Positions 16,842 through 24,602 of a stretch of 33,071 nucleotides of DNA are shown here, piece after piece (position 1 is the stretch's first letter; each line of letters begins with the position of its first letter). The DNA is from an uncultured Collinsella sp. (GTDB lineage Bacteria > Actinomycetota > Coriobacteriia > Coriobacteriales > Coriobacteriaceae). The stretch lies in NCBI GenBank assembly GCA_900754075.1, contig CAAEBN010000015.1, positions 1 to 33,071 of the forward strand, given 5' to 3'. The position numbers and the translations under genes were made by a program. Under the pieces are notes generated by a model. The model did not search any database, was not told the DNA's origin, and worked only from the letters and a program-made list of their open reading frames with translations.

Positions 16842-16864
16842 GAGACAACAAGAAAGGAATCTGC

Positions 16865-17995
16865 ATGTCTGAGTTTGCTGCCGGTCCTGCCGGTCGTATC
16901 GAGCGTGTCCGTGCCCTGATGGCTGAGCGCGGCTACGACGCTATCGTGGTGCGCGACGAGGCCAATCTTCGTTGGCTTACGGGCGTGAAGGGCGTCTTCG
17001 ATTACACCTTCGAGTTCCCGCACGCGGCGTTTATTACGGCTGACCAGTGCCTGTTCCATACCGACTCGCGCTACCTCAACAGCTTTGAGGAGAACACGCC
17101 CGCCGGCAGCCCCTGGGTCTACGACATGGACGAGGGCACCATCCCCGGTTGGGTCGCCGGCAAGATCGCAGCCAACAAGTGCCGCGTCTGCGCTGTCGAG
17201 GACCACATGCAGATCAACTTCTACCAGGGTATTCAGCGTGGTCTGGAGGATCGTTCCGTCGCTTGCATGTTGCCGCTGATGCATGACGACATTCGCAAGA
17301 TGCGCGCCATCAAGGACGCCGAGGAGATCGAGCTCATGCGCCATGCGCAGTCGATTACCGACGCCGCCTTCCAGCATATGCTCGGCTTTATTAAGCCCGG
17401 CATGACCGAGAAGCAGGTTCGCAACGAGCTCGAGAACTTTATGTTCGCCAACGGTGCCGACAGCCTGGCCTTCGGCTCCATCGTGGCGAGCGGTCCCAAC
17501 ACCGCCAACCCGCATGCCGTCCCGAGTGATCGCGTGATCGAGAAGGGCGACTTCGTCCTCATGGATTACGGCGCAGGCTACTGCGACTATCGCTCCGACA
17601 TGACGCGTACCGTCGTGATGGGCGAGCCCACGCAGGAGCAGCTTGACCTGTACGCGCTCGTGCGCCGTACGCACGAGGAGTGCGTCGCCGCCATCCATCC
17701 GGGCGTCGAGGGCAACGACATTTTCAAGCTTTCCAAGAAGATCATCGGCGATGCCGGCTATGGCGATTACTACAACCATGGTCTGGGCCACGGCGTGGGC
17801 ATCGACATCCACGAGCTGCCCAACTTCAATCGCAGCAAGAACATCATCGAGGTCGGCTCGGTTATCACCATGGAGCCCGGCGTGTATCTGCCCGGTGTGG
17901 GCGGCGTGCGCCTGGAGGACTACGGCGTGGTCACCGAGAACGGCTACGAGCCCTTCACCAAGACCCCGCACGATCTGCACGTCATCGACTGCTAG
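16865..17995 (+). CDS. pepP: Xaa-Pro aminopeptidase (M24B)
   Basis: This metallopeptidase removes an N-terminal residue preceding proline. The 376-residue product has a creatinase-type N-terminal domain (about 10-140) and a pita-bread catalytic domain. All five metal ligands are seen: Asp234 (MDYGAG), Asp245 (RSDMTRT), His309 (GLGHGVG), Glu337 (TMEPG) and Glu351 (RLEDYG). AAAGGAA 6 bases upstream supports the ATG. It precedes efp, a pairing common in Gram-positive bacteria and notable because EF-P relieves stalling at polyproline. A strong terminator separates the two genes here. Confidence 0.95.
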   Translation: MSEFAAGPAGRIERVRALMAERGYDAIVVRDEANLRWLTGVKGVFDYTFEFPHAAFITADQCLFHTDSRYLNSFEENTPAGSPWVYDMDEGTIPGWVAGKIAANKCRVCAVEDHMQINFYQGIQRGLEDRSVACMLPLMHDDIRKMRAIKDAEEIELMRHAQSITDAAFQHMLGFIKPGMTEKQVRNELENFMFANGADSLAFGSIVASGPNTANPHAVPSDRVIEKGDFVLMDYGAGYCDYRSDMTRTVVMGEPTQEQLDLYALVRRTHEECVAAIHPGVEGNDIFKLSKKIIGDAGYGDYYNHGLGHGVGIDIHELPNFNRSKNIIEVGSVITMEPGVYLPGVGGVRLEDYGVVTENGYEPFTKTPHDLHVIDC

Positions 17996-18017
17996 CCCAT
18001 TTCGATAGATTTTTGGG

Positions 18018-18060
18018 GCGGGGCGTCCGGATCGATTCGGACGCCCCGCGTTCTCTTTTT
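18018..18060 (+). terminator. Rho-independent terminator after pepP
   Basis: A perfect 12-bp stem (18018-18029 with 18038-18049), an 8-base loop and the T-rich tail TTCTCTTTTT (18051-18060) lie 22 bases after the stop. Confidence 0.9.
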
Positions 18061-18091
18061 ATGCGCTCGCTGCAGGCGCCGTCTGCAAGTG

Positions 18092-18097
18092 TATAAT
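18092..18097 (+). promoter_or_regulatory. Consensus -10 box of the efp operon
   Basis: A perfect TATAAT lies 57 bases before the efp ATG. The -35 region at 17-18 bases is poor (GCTGCA or CGCTGC). It follows the pepP terminator directly and is the likely promoter for efp through recN. Confidence 0.6.
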
Positions 18098-18154
18098 TTC
18101 GGTCGTATGTAATTTGGACGCTTGTGCGTTCTGCCCATAACTAGAAAGGTCACT

Positions 18155-18718
18155 ATGCCTACCATTTCTACCGCCGACTTCAAGAACGGCCTCGGTCTCC
18201 GCATTAAGGACAAGGTCTACACCATCGTCGAGTTCCAGCATGTCAAGCCGGGCAAGGGCGGCGCGTTTGTGCGCTACAAGACCCGCGACATCAAGAGCGG
18301 CCGCGTCGTCGAGAACACCTGCAACGCCGGCACCAAGTTCGAGAGCGTCATGCTCACCACCCGTGAGTTCCAGTACCTCTACAACGATGGCGCCGACTAC
18401 ATCTTCATGGACAATGAGACCTATGAGCAGGTTCCCGTTCCCGAGGACATGGTGGGCGAGAACTCCAAGTGGCTGCGCGAGAACGACATCTGCCAGCTGC
18501 TCTTTGCCGACGATGAGCTCATGGGCGTGACCCCGCCGATGTTCATCGAGACCACCATCGTCCAGACCGACCCGGGCTTTAAGGGCGACACCGTCCAGGG
18601 TTCCACCAAGCCGGCCACGATCGACACCGGCGCTGTCATCCAGGTCCCCATGTACCTCAACGAGGGCGAGGTCATCAAGGTTGACACCCGCGACGGCAAG
18701 TTCGTCTCCCGCGTCTAG
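18155..18718 (+). CDS. efp: Elongation factor P
   Basis: EF-P binds between the P and E sites and relieves ribosome stalling at consecutive prolines. The 187-residue length and three beta-barrel layout are standard. The modification loop is KPGKGGAF (31-38), with Lys34 at the tip where other bacteria lysylate or otherwise modify EF-P. No modification enzyme (epmA, ymfI) is visible in the window. The ATG at 18155 has AAAGG at 5 bases; a longer upstream reading would start near the transcription start and is rejected. Confidence 0.97.
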   Translation: MPTISTADFKNGLGLRIKDKVYTIVEFQHVKPGKGGAFVRYKTRDIKSGRVVENTCNAGTKFESVMLTTREFQYLYNDGADYIFMDNETYEQVPVPEDMVGENSKWLRENDICQLLFADDELMGVTPPMFIETTIVQTDPGFKGDTVQGSTKPATIDTGAVIQVPMYLNEGEVIKVDTRDGKFVSRV

Positions 18719-18742
18719 CAACCAACTCTTCTAGGAGGACTC

Positions 18743-19105
18743 ATGCCCCAGGAAATCAAGATTGACGGCATCGGCATTTCGCCCGATGTTCTGACCGCCA
18801 TCGTCTCGCGCGCCGTGTCGGATGTCGAGGGCATCGCCTCCGTTGGCGTCAAGGACCTTGCCACCAACCTTGTCTCCATGATGCTCTCGTCCAAGGCCCC
18901 GGCTTCCGAGCCGGCGGTCGAGGCTGAGGTCGTCGGCGACAAGCTCGCACTTACCGTGCGCGTCGTGGTGTTCTTTGGCTATCCGTTCAAGAAACTCGCC
19001 GAGGCCGTTCGCGCCGCCGTGGTCGCCGCCATCGATGCCCAGGTGGGCGTCGAGGTCGAGCGCGTTGACGTTTGCATCGACGGCCTCGTTTTCCCCAAGG
19101 AGTAA
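18743..19105 (+). CDS. Asp23/Gls24 (DUF322) family protein
   Basis: The 120-residue protein has the Asp23 pattern: GISPDVLTAIVSRAVSDVEGIASV at the start and a terminal region ending in VNV-like strands (VERVDVCIDGLVFPKE). In Bacillus the homologue YqhY occupies the same position before nusB and is tied to lipid and cell-envelope homeostasis. AGGAGG lies 6 bases before the ATG. Its own last codons (AAGGAG) serve as the ribosome binding site of nusB, indicating tight coupling. Confidence 0.88.
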   Translation: MPQEIKIDGIGISPDVLTAIVSRAVSDVEGIASVGVKDLATNLVSMMLSSKAPASEPAVEAEVVGDKLALTVRVVVFFGYPFKKLAEAVRAAVVAAIDAQVGVEVERVDVCIDGLVFPKE

Positions 19106-19108
19106 CCT

Positions 19109-19696
19109 TTGAGCCTTAAGGTTTATCGCGGGCGCACGCTTGCCCGCAGTCAGGCGCTGCAGTTGCTGTTCCAGGCCGAGGCCACGGACAGCCCGCTCGA
19201 GCGCGTCCTCGAGGGCGATTTCCTGATCTCGAAGGGTCCCCTCGACCCCTATGCGCTGGAGCTTTGCCGCGGTGCCTACGAGCATATCGATCGCATCGAC
19301 TGTGCCCTGCGCGCCGTCGCCAAGAACTGGGATCTTATGCGCATGCCCGGCGCCGACCGCAACCTGCTGCGTATCGCCGTCTACGAGATGCGCTTCCTCA
19401 CCGACGAGGAGGTCTCGGACGCTATCGTGATCAACGAGGCTGTCGAGATTGCTAAGGCTTATGGTACCGACCAGTCTGCTTCGTTTGTCAACGGCGTGCT
19501 GGGCAAGATCGCTCGCAGCGAGGAGCTGCCGGGCGAGGACCTGTACCAAGAGCTGCTGGCCGAGGATCGCGCTCGCGAGGAGGCACAGGCTGTCGAGGCG
19601 GCCGCCAAGGTCGCTGCCGCTCAGGCTGCCGCCGGTGTACTTGCCGAGGATGCGGACGCTGCTGAGGCCGTCGAGGCCGACTCCGTCGAGGAGTAG
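19109..19696 (+). CDS. nusB: Transcription antitermination factor NusB
   Basis: NusB with NusE/S10 binds boxA RNA and promotes antitermination in rRNA operons. The NusB fold spans about residues 9-136 (RSQALQLLFQAE to NGVLGKIAR). A further ~58 residues form an Ala/Glu-rich, probably helical or disordered tail not found in most NusB proteins. The start is TTG at 19109, because AAGGAG (19097-19102) is 6 bases upstream and there is no ATG near. The next gene starts 2 bases after the stop. Confidence 0.93.
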   Translation: MSLKVYRGRTLARSQALQLLFQAEATDSPLERVLEGDFLISKGPLDPYALELCRGAYEHIDRIDCALRAVAKNWDLMRMPGADRNLLRIAVYEMRFLTDEEVSDAIVINEAVEIAKAYGTDQSASFVNGVLGKIARSEELPGEDLYQELLAEDRAREEAQAVEAAAKVAAAQAAAGVLAEDADAAEAVEADSVEE

Positions 19697-19698
19697 CC

Positions 19699-19965
19699 AT
19701 GCCAGAGGGTTCCGTCCGCAACTTCGATGAGATCTCGGATCGCCTGGACCAGATTATCGCCACCGTTCGCTCCAAGGATACGTCCTTGGAGCGTTCGCTC
19801 GATTTGTTTGACGAGGCGATTGAGCTGGGCTCCCGTGCGGTCGATATGGTCGACAAGTTTGAGCTGACGCCGCGTGAGGCCGACAAGCTCGAGCAGGAAT
19901 ACGATGAGGATGCGGCAAACGAGTCCCACGATAGACAAGCTGCATCCCCGGATACGAATGGTTGA
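19699..19965 (+). CDS. xseB: Exodeoxyribonuclease VII small subunit
   Basis: XseB combines with XseA to degrade single-stranded DNA. The 88-residue protein shows the family's FDEISDRLDQII, LERSLDLFDEAIELG and a helical C-terminal half, plus a short hydrophilic tail. In Bacillus xseA directly precedes xseB; no large subunit is found in this window. The stop overlaps the tlyA start (TGATG). Confidence 0.88.
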   Translation: MPEGSVRNFDEISDRLDQIIATVRSKDTSLERSLDLFDEAIELGSRAVDMVDKFELTPREADKLEQEYDEDAANESHDRQAASPDTNG

Positions 19966-20777
19966 TGGCATTCATGAAACGCGTGCGTCTCGATGACGAA
20001 CTGATTTCACAGGGCATCTGCGCCGATCGCGCGGATGCCCTTCGCACTCTTATGGCCGGCTTGGTTTCGAGCGGCGGTGAGCGTTTGACCTCTCCGGGGC
20101 TCAAGGTGACGCCTGGTCTGCCTCTGCACGTTAAGGGACGCATTCCTTACGTTGGGCGCGGCGGCCTTAAGCTCGAGGGTGCGCTCGATGCGTTTGGGAT
20201 TGATCCGACGGACCTTGCTTGCCTCGATGTGGGCTGCTCCACGGGCGGCTTTACCGATTGCCTGCTCAAGCGCGGCGCCGCGACCGTTGTCTCGGTCGAC
20301 GTGGGGCGCGCCCAGTTTGATTGGTCGCTGCGTCAAGACGATCGCGTGACGCTCCATGAGCGCACGAATGTGACGCAGCTGCCCGAGCTCGGCTACGGCG
20401 ACGCTATCGATCTGGCCGTGTGCGATGTGTCGTTTACTAGCATCGCGAATATCATCGACGCCGTGCTGGCGTGCCTGAAGCCTTCGGGTTCGTTTTGCAC
20501 GCTCGTAAAGCCGCAGTTTGAGGCGCCGGCTGCGCTGGTGGGCGAGGGCGGCATCGTGACCGACCCCGCCGTCCGCCGCGATACGCTCGTGGCGGCGATT
20601 GAACTCTTTGCCACTAAGGGCCTGTTCCCGGTCGATGTGTGCGTGTCGCCTATCCATGGCGCCAAGGGCAACGTCGAGTTTTTCCTGTACGGCACGAGGT
20701 TTGCCCCCGGCGAGCGCGCCGATGATGAGCTGCAATCCCAGGTATCGGCTTTGAGCGAGAAAGCGGCAACGCTATGA
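19965..20777 (+). CDS. tlyA: TlyA family rRNA 2'-O-methyltransferase
   Basis: TlyA enzymes methylate riboses of 16S/23S rRNA, and loss gives capreomycin resistance in mycobacteria. The 270-residue product has an N-terminal S4 RNA-binding domain (about 5-65, RLDDELISQGIC) and an FtsJ/RrmJ-type methyltransferase. The SAM motif is LDVGCSTGGFTDCLL; later VCDVSF, KPQFEA and HGAKGNVEF carry family residues. I chose ATG 19965, which overlaps the xseB stop; ATG 19974 is possible. Its end overlaps nadK by 4 bases. Confidence 0.93.
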   Translation: MAFMKRVRLDDELISQGICADRADALRTLMAGLVSSGGERLTSPGLKVTPGLPLHVKGRIPYVGRGGLKLEGALDAFGIDPTDLACLDVGCSTGGFTDCLLKRGAATVVSVDVGRAQFDWSLRQDDRVTLHERTNVTQLPELGYGDAIDLAVCDVSFTSIANIIDAVLACLKPSGSFCTLVKPQFEAPAALVGEGGIVTDPAVRRDTLVAAIELFATKGLFPVDVCVSPIHGAKGNVEFFLYGTRFAPGERADDELQSQVSALSEKAATL

Positions 20778-21634
20778 AGGTCTTTCTGGTTCCCAATTAC
20801 TATAAGCAAGAGGCGGTCGAGAGCGGCCTGATGCTCGAGCTTTGGCTTTCGCGCCAGGGTTACGAGGTCGCATGGGCTGCCGACCAGCGCTCCAAGATTC
20901 AGAGCACGCCCGATGTTGACGATGCCGACTTGGTCATCACGCTCGGCGGCGACGGCACGCTGCTGCGCGCCGCCCGCATTCTCAACTACCGTGAGATTCC
21001 CATTTTAGGTCTTTCCTATGGTCACCTGGGTTTTTTGACGGCGGCCAGTCCCGAGGAACGCGATATTTTGCAGGTTGTGAGCGATGCCCTGTCCGGTGAG
21101 CTCCACGTGAGCCGTCGCGCCACCATCGCCGCGGATATCGTCTCGGTGCGCGATGACGGCACGAAGGACGTCGTGCGCACGTTTGCTCTCAACGATATGG
21201 CGCTCACGCGCGGGCCCCTGTCCGATATGGTCGAGTTTGACATCACGGTGTCGGGCCATCATATCGATCGCCTGCGCGGTGACGGCGTTGTTGTGTCCAC
21301 GGCGACCGGCTCTACGGGCTATGCGCTTTCCGCCGGCGGCCCTATCGTGAGCCCCGATTACACGGGTATGGTTTGCGTGCCCATCGCTCCGCACACCATT
21401 CAGGCTCGCGCCTTCTTGACCTCGCCAAGCGATGTTGTCGAAATCTTTATGTCCGATGATCGCCCAAGCGTTCCGGCCATCGCCATCGACGGACAGTTTA
21501 TTACCTGCGACGGCACGGTCGAGAGCGTGGCTGTGCGTCGTGGTCCCGGCGATGTGCTGCTGCTCGACTACGGCCCCGAGAGCTTTTACAACTCGGTGAG
21601 TCGCGTGTTCTATGGAGTGCGCCATGATCGATGA
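20774..21634 (+). CDS. nadK: NAD kinase
   Basis: NadK phosphorylates NAD to NADP. The 286-residue product contains the GGDGT motif (58-62), NDMAL and TGSTGYALSAGGP, all diagnostic. ATGA overlap with tlyA and an 11-base overlap with recN show translational coupling within the tlyA-nadK-recN block, which is conserved in many Gram-positive bacteria. Confidence 0.97.
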   Translation: MKVFLVPNYYKQEAVESGLMLELWLSRQGYEVAWAADQRSKIQSTPDVDDADLVITLGGDGTLLRAARILNYREIPILGLSYGHLGFLTAASPEERDILQVVSDALSGELHVSRRATIAADIVSVRDDGTKDVVRTFALNDMALTRGPLSDMVEFDITVSGHHIDRLRGDGVVVSTATGSTGYALSAGGPIVSPDYTGMVCVPIAPHTIQARAFLTSPSDVVEIFMSDDRPSVPAIAIDGQFITCDGTVESVAVRRGPGDVLLLDYGPESFYNSVSRVFYGVRHDR

Positions 21635-23252
21635 GCTGCAGGTTTCCAACATCGCGCTCATTCGCGAGGCGACGTTGCTGCCGAGTGCGGGCCTAACGGT
21701 TTTGACTGGCGAGACTGGTGCCGGCAAGACAGCGCTGCTCTCGGCGCTCAAGCTCATTTTGGGCGAGCGCGCCGATTCGTCGACGGTTCGCGAGGGCGAG
21801 GCGCTTGCGAGCGTCGAGGCGCGCCTGTTCGACGGCCCGCACGACACGGAGGGCTTCACCGTTCAGCGCAACCTTTCTGCCGAGGGTCGCAGCCGTGTCA
21901 AGATTGACGGCCGCATCGCCAGTGTGCGCGAGCTTTCGGAGCGGGTCGGCGTGATGATGGACCTGTGCGGCCAGCACGAGCACCAGCGCTTGCTCGATCC
22001 GGCACATCATGTTGCCATGGTTGATGCCTGGGCTGGGCGCGCGGCGCTCGAAGCGCTCGAGAAGTATCGCACCTGCTTTAAGGCTTCGCGTGCCGCCGCC
22101 AAGGAGCTTCGCCGTGTGGAGGAAGCCTCACGCGCGCAGGGGAGTCGCGTCGAGGAAGCGCGTTTTGCCCTCGAGCGTATCGCCGAGGTCGACCCCAAGC
22201 CAGGCGAGTACGAGGAACTCGAGGAGTTGCTGCCGCGCTCGGAGCACGCCGAGGTCTTGGTGGCGACGGCCAATGAGGCACATGCATCGCTTGCTGCCGA
22301 AGGGGGAGCGCTCGATGCCGTGAATGGCGCCGTGGCCGAGCTTTCACGCATGGCGACCGTTGACCGCAAGCTAGGTGACATCGCCGACGCACTTTCGGAC
22401 GCCTGTATCTCACTCGAGGATTGCGCCAACGAGCTGCGTGCCTATCGCGATGGCGTTGCGTTTGACCCTCGCGAGCTCGCTCGCATGCGCGAGCGGTATT
22501 CCGACCTCAAGGGCCTGCTGCGTCAGTGGGGTCCCACCATGGACGACGTGTTTGCCATGCGAGATCGCTCGCAGGAGCTGTTGTCGCTGGTAGACGATGG
22601 TGATGAGCAGATCAAGAAGGCTCGCGAAGCGCTTGGCGCGGCGGAGCGTGAACTGTTCGCCGCCGCCAAGGCGCTTAAGCGTGCACGCAATACGGCGGCC
22701 CCGCGTTTTTGTCACGAGGTTGGTCGTCAGATGGCGCGCCTGGAGATGGGCAGCGCCGAACTCGTCTGGGAGTCCCGTGATCTCCCTCGCGCTGAGTGGA
22801 CACCAGCGGGTCCTTCGAGCTACGAGCTTTTATATCGCAGCGGCGCCGGCTTGACACCGCGTCCCTTGCGCCGCATTGCCTCGGGCGGCGAGCTGAGCCG
22901 CGTGATGCTGGCGAGCAAGGTTGTCCTCGGTAATGCGGACGGCGTCGACACGCTGGTGTTCGACGAGGTCGATGCCGGTGTCGGCGGCTCTACCGCCCGT
23001 GCGCTGGCCGGTGTCCTGGCCGATCTTGCCGCCACGCATCAGGTCATTGTCGTAACCCACCTGGCGCAGGTCGCCGTCATGGCCGACAAGCATTACGTGG
23101 TCAGTAAAGAGCCGGGCGATGTTCCTCAGACGCACCTGGACGAGGTCACCGGCGATGCCCGTACCGCCGAGATCGCCCGCATGCTGAGCGGCGATCAATC
23201 GGAGGCAAGCCTGGCGCACGCCAGGCAGATGCTGGAAGAAGCGCGCGCTTAG
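21624..23252 (+). CDS. recN: DNA repair protein RecN
   Basis: RecN is an SMC-like ATPase acting early in double-strand-break repair. The 542-residue product has Walker A GETGAGKT (29-36), long charged coiled-coil-like helices (about 140-380), the ABC signature SGGELSRVMLA, Walker B LVFDEVDAGVGG and the H-loop VVTHLAQVA. I chose ATG 21624 because GGAG (21614-21617) is 6 bases upstream; ATG 21612 would overlap that site. A bidirectional terminator follows about 100 bases downstream. Confidence 0.97.
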   Translation: MIDELQVSNIALIREATLLPSAGLTVLTGETGAGKTALLSALKLILGERADSSTVREGEALASVEARLFDGPHDTEGFTVQRNLSAEGRSRVKIDGRIASVRELSERVGVMMDLCGQHEHQRLLDPAHHVAMVDAWAGRAALEALEKYRTCFKASRAAAKELRRVEEASRAQGSRVEEARFALERIAEVDPKPGEYEELEELLPRSEHAEVLVATANEAHASLAAEGGALDAVNGAVAELSRMATVDRKLGDIADALSDACISLEDCANELRAYRDGVAFDPRELARMRERYSDLKGLLRQWGPTMDDVFAMRDRSQELLSLVDDGDEQIKKAREALGAAERELFAAAKALKRARNTAAPRFCHEVGRQMARLEMGSAELVWESRDLPRAEWTPAGPSSYELLYRSGAGLTPRPLRRIASGGELSRVMLASKVVLGNADGVDTLVFDEVDAGVGGSTARALAGVLADLAATHQVIVVTHLAQVAVMADKHYVVSKEPGDVPQTHLDEVTGDARTAEIARMLSGDQSEASLAHARQMLEEARA

Positions 23253-23286
23253 GCCGAGCCGTTGCATGTATGTTCGGCCCTGCCGC

Positions 23287-23442
23287 CACGAAACCGGCCT
23301 ATCTACTACGTTTAATAGGCTATCGGTAACCACGCCAAGAATTGCAAAAAGAAAACCGCAGGTAGAACGCCTGCGGATTTTTCTATTTTTGGTATGTGGT
23401 TGGGCCATACGGATAAAACGTAGTAGATGGGCCGGTTTCGTG
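23287..23442. repeat. Imperfect 28-bp inverted repeat enclosing a terminator
   Basis: The left arm (23287-23314) begins CACGAAACCGGCC and runs to ACTACGTTTA. The right arm (23414-23442) is its reverse complement with one substitution and one extra A. A second pair, AACCAC (23328-23333) and GTGGTT (23396-23401), lies inside. The element fills the space between convergent recN and the RpiR gene. It is not coding. Confidence 0.85.
23346..23389. terminator. Bidirectional terminator between recN and rpiR-family gene
   Basis: CCGCAGG (23356-23362) and CCTGCGG (23370-23376) form a 7-bp stem. ATTTTTCTATTTTT follows on the plus strand, and the A-rich stretch 23346-23355 provides the T run for minus-strand transcripts. 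It serves both convergent genes. Confidence 0.88.
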
Positions 23443-23473
23443 CCGAGCGGCGTTTGTTGGCTCCCCAAAATGT

Positions 23474-24331
23474 CTACTCCACGACCTTATCCGGCTGGAT
23501 GAGCTCCTCGTAGTAGCTGATGTGCTCGCGCGCGTCCTCAATTTCGGGCAGCAGGAAGTTGTAGATGACTTCGATGATCATCGTGGCACTCATTTTGGAG
23601 AACGCAAAGTCGCCCGTGGTGAGCAGCGCCTCGTGGTTCACGGTATTAAAGGTGTAGTCGGCCAGGCGAGCAAGTGGAGACTTGCTGTCGCTGCTGATGA
23701 CGACCACGGTGGCACCGCAGTCGCGAGCTGCTTTTGCCATGCGATTCAGACGGCGAGACTTGCCGGAGTTCGAGATCAGCACGATAACGTCGCCGGGGCG
23801 CAGCGTGAGCGCAAAGCCGATTGATGTCTCGCTGATGCTGCTCGCCATGCAGCGCAGGCCCAGCTGGGAAAACTTAAATGTCGCATCGAGCGCGACCGCG
23901 TTCGTATTGCCCACGGCGGCGAACTCAATAACGCCGGCATTCTTAATCGCGTGCACAACAGCGGCCAACGTGTCGTGATCAATGCCGTCGATGGTCGCAT
24001 TAAGCTCACTCACCTTGGCGGCGAGGATATTTTTAAGGCTCTGCTCCATGTTGTCGAGCGAGACCTCGTCGGTCAGGCCCTCGTTGCGCTGACTCTCCAA
24101 GTCGCGCGCCAACGAAAACTGAAAGCTGCGGAAGCTGCCAAAGCCCAGCTTGCGGCAAAAGCGCGAAACCGTCGCCTCGGACGTGGCAGCGGCTCGTGAG
24201 AGCTGGGCGGCCGTCAGGCGCGGCGCCTCGGACTGGTGCTCCAATATATAGTCGACAATGCGCTGCTCGGAATCGCTGTACCCTTTGTGCGTGCTAATAA
24301 GGGAGAGCGCGCTCTTGCTGCTATCGGTCAT
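23474..24331 (-). CDS. RpiR-family regulator with SIS domain
   Basis: RpiR/MurR proteins are sugar-phosphate-sensing repressors or activators. The 285-residue product has an N-terminal helix-turn-helix (about 38-64, LTAAQLSRAAATSEATVSRF). A SIS sugar-phosphate-binding domain follows (about 115-245), with SNSGKSRR as the phosphate-loop-like segment. On the minus strand AGGAG is 7 bases before the chosen ATG (24329-24331); the 22 codons upstream reach into its promoter. It is divergent from the fructose-type PTS gene, making that operon the likely target and a phosphorylated hexose the likely effector. Confidence 0.92.
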   Translation of the reverse strand: MTDSSKSALSLISTHKGYSDSEQRIVDYILEHQSEAPRLTAAQLSRAAATSEATVSRFCRKLGFGSFRSFQFSLARDLESQRNEGLTDEVSLDNMEQSLKNILAAKVSELNATIDGIDHDTLAAVVHAIKNAGVIEFAAVGNTNAVALDATFKFSQLGLRCMASSISETSIGFALTLRPGDVIVLISNSGKSRRLNRMAKAARDCGATVVVISSDSKSPLARLADYTFNTVNHEALLTTGDFAFSKMSATMIIEVIYNFLLPEIEDAREHISYYEELIQPDKVVE

Positions 24332-24378
24332 GGATGGCTCCTGGTTGGCATGAAAATCGGATTCGTTTTTAATGCCAT

Positions 24379-24384
24379 AGTATA
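24379..24384 (-). promoter_or_regulatory. Possible -10 of the RpiR gene
   Basis: On the minus strand TATACT lies about 50 bases before the start codon, with TTGTAA upstream at short spacing (13 bases). TTTCA sequences overlap it, so self-regulation is possible. Confidence 0.35.
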
Positions 24385-24460
24385 CGGGCAGTTTCAATTA
24401 CAAGATACACCTTGCCGTTTCAAGTGTTGATGGTAAACTTTCACTTACCGTTTACGGTTA

Positions 24461-24475
24461 TGAAAGAACCTTTCA
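24461..24475. promoter_or_regulatory. TGAAAG-N3-CTTTCA palindrome, candidate RpiR operator
   Basis: TGAAAGAACCTTTCA is a perfect 6-3-6 palindrome in the divergent intergenic region. Related half-sites nearby are TTTCAATTAC (24392), TTTCAAGTGTT (24418), CTTTCACTTAC (24439) and CTTTCAAGTGTGG (24524). The same hexamers flank the promoter of the second kinase (30414-30419, 30436-30441). Confidence 0.5.
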
Positions 24476-24540
24476 CCGGAGAATTGCGCCTTGTCTCTTC
24501 TCACGCGGACGGTAGGTTGGTATCTTTCAAGTGTGGAAAA

Positions 24541-24581
24541 ACGCGCATTGAAGCGCGTATAGGGGAGCGCCCGCGGGCGCT
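24541..24581 (+). promoter_or_regulatory. Two leader hairpins before the PTS permease
   Basis: ACGCGC (24541-24546) pairs with GCGCGT (24553-24558), then the 16-base perfect palindrome AGCGCCCGCGGGCGCT (24566-24581) ends 9 bases before AAGGAGG. No T run follows, so these look like RNA-stability or translation elements rather than terminators. Confidence 0.5.
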
Positions 24582-24602
24582 GTACTCAAGAAGGAGGGAC
24601 AC

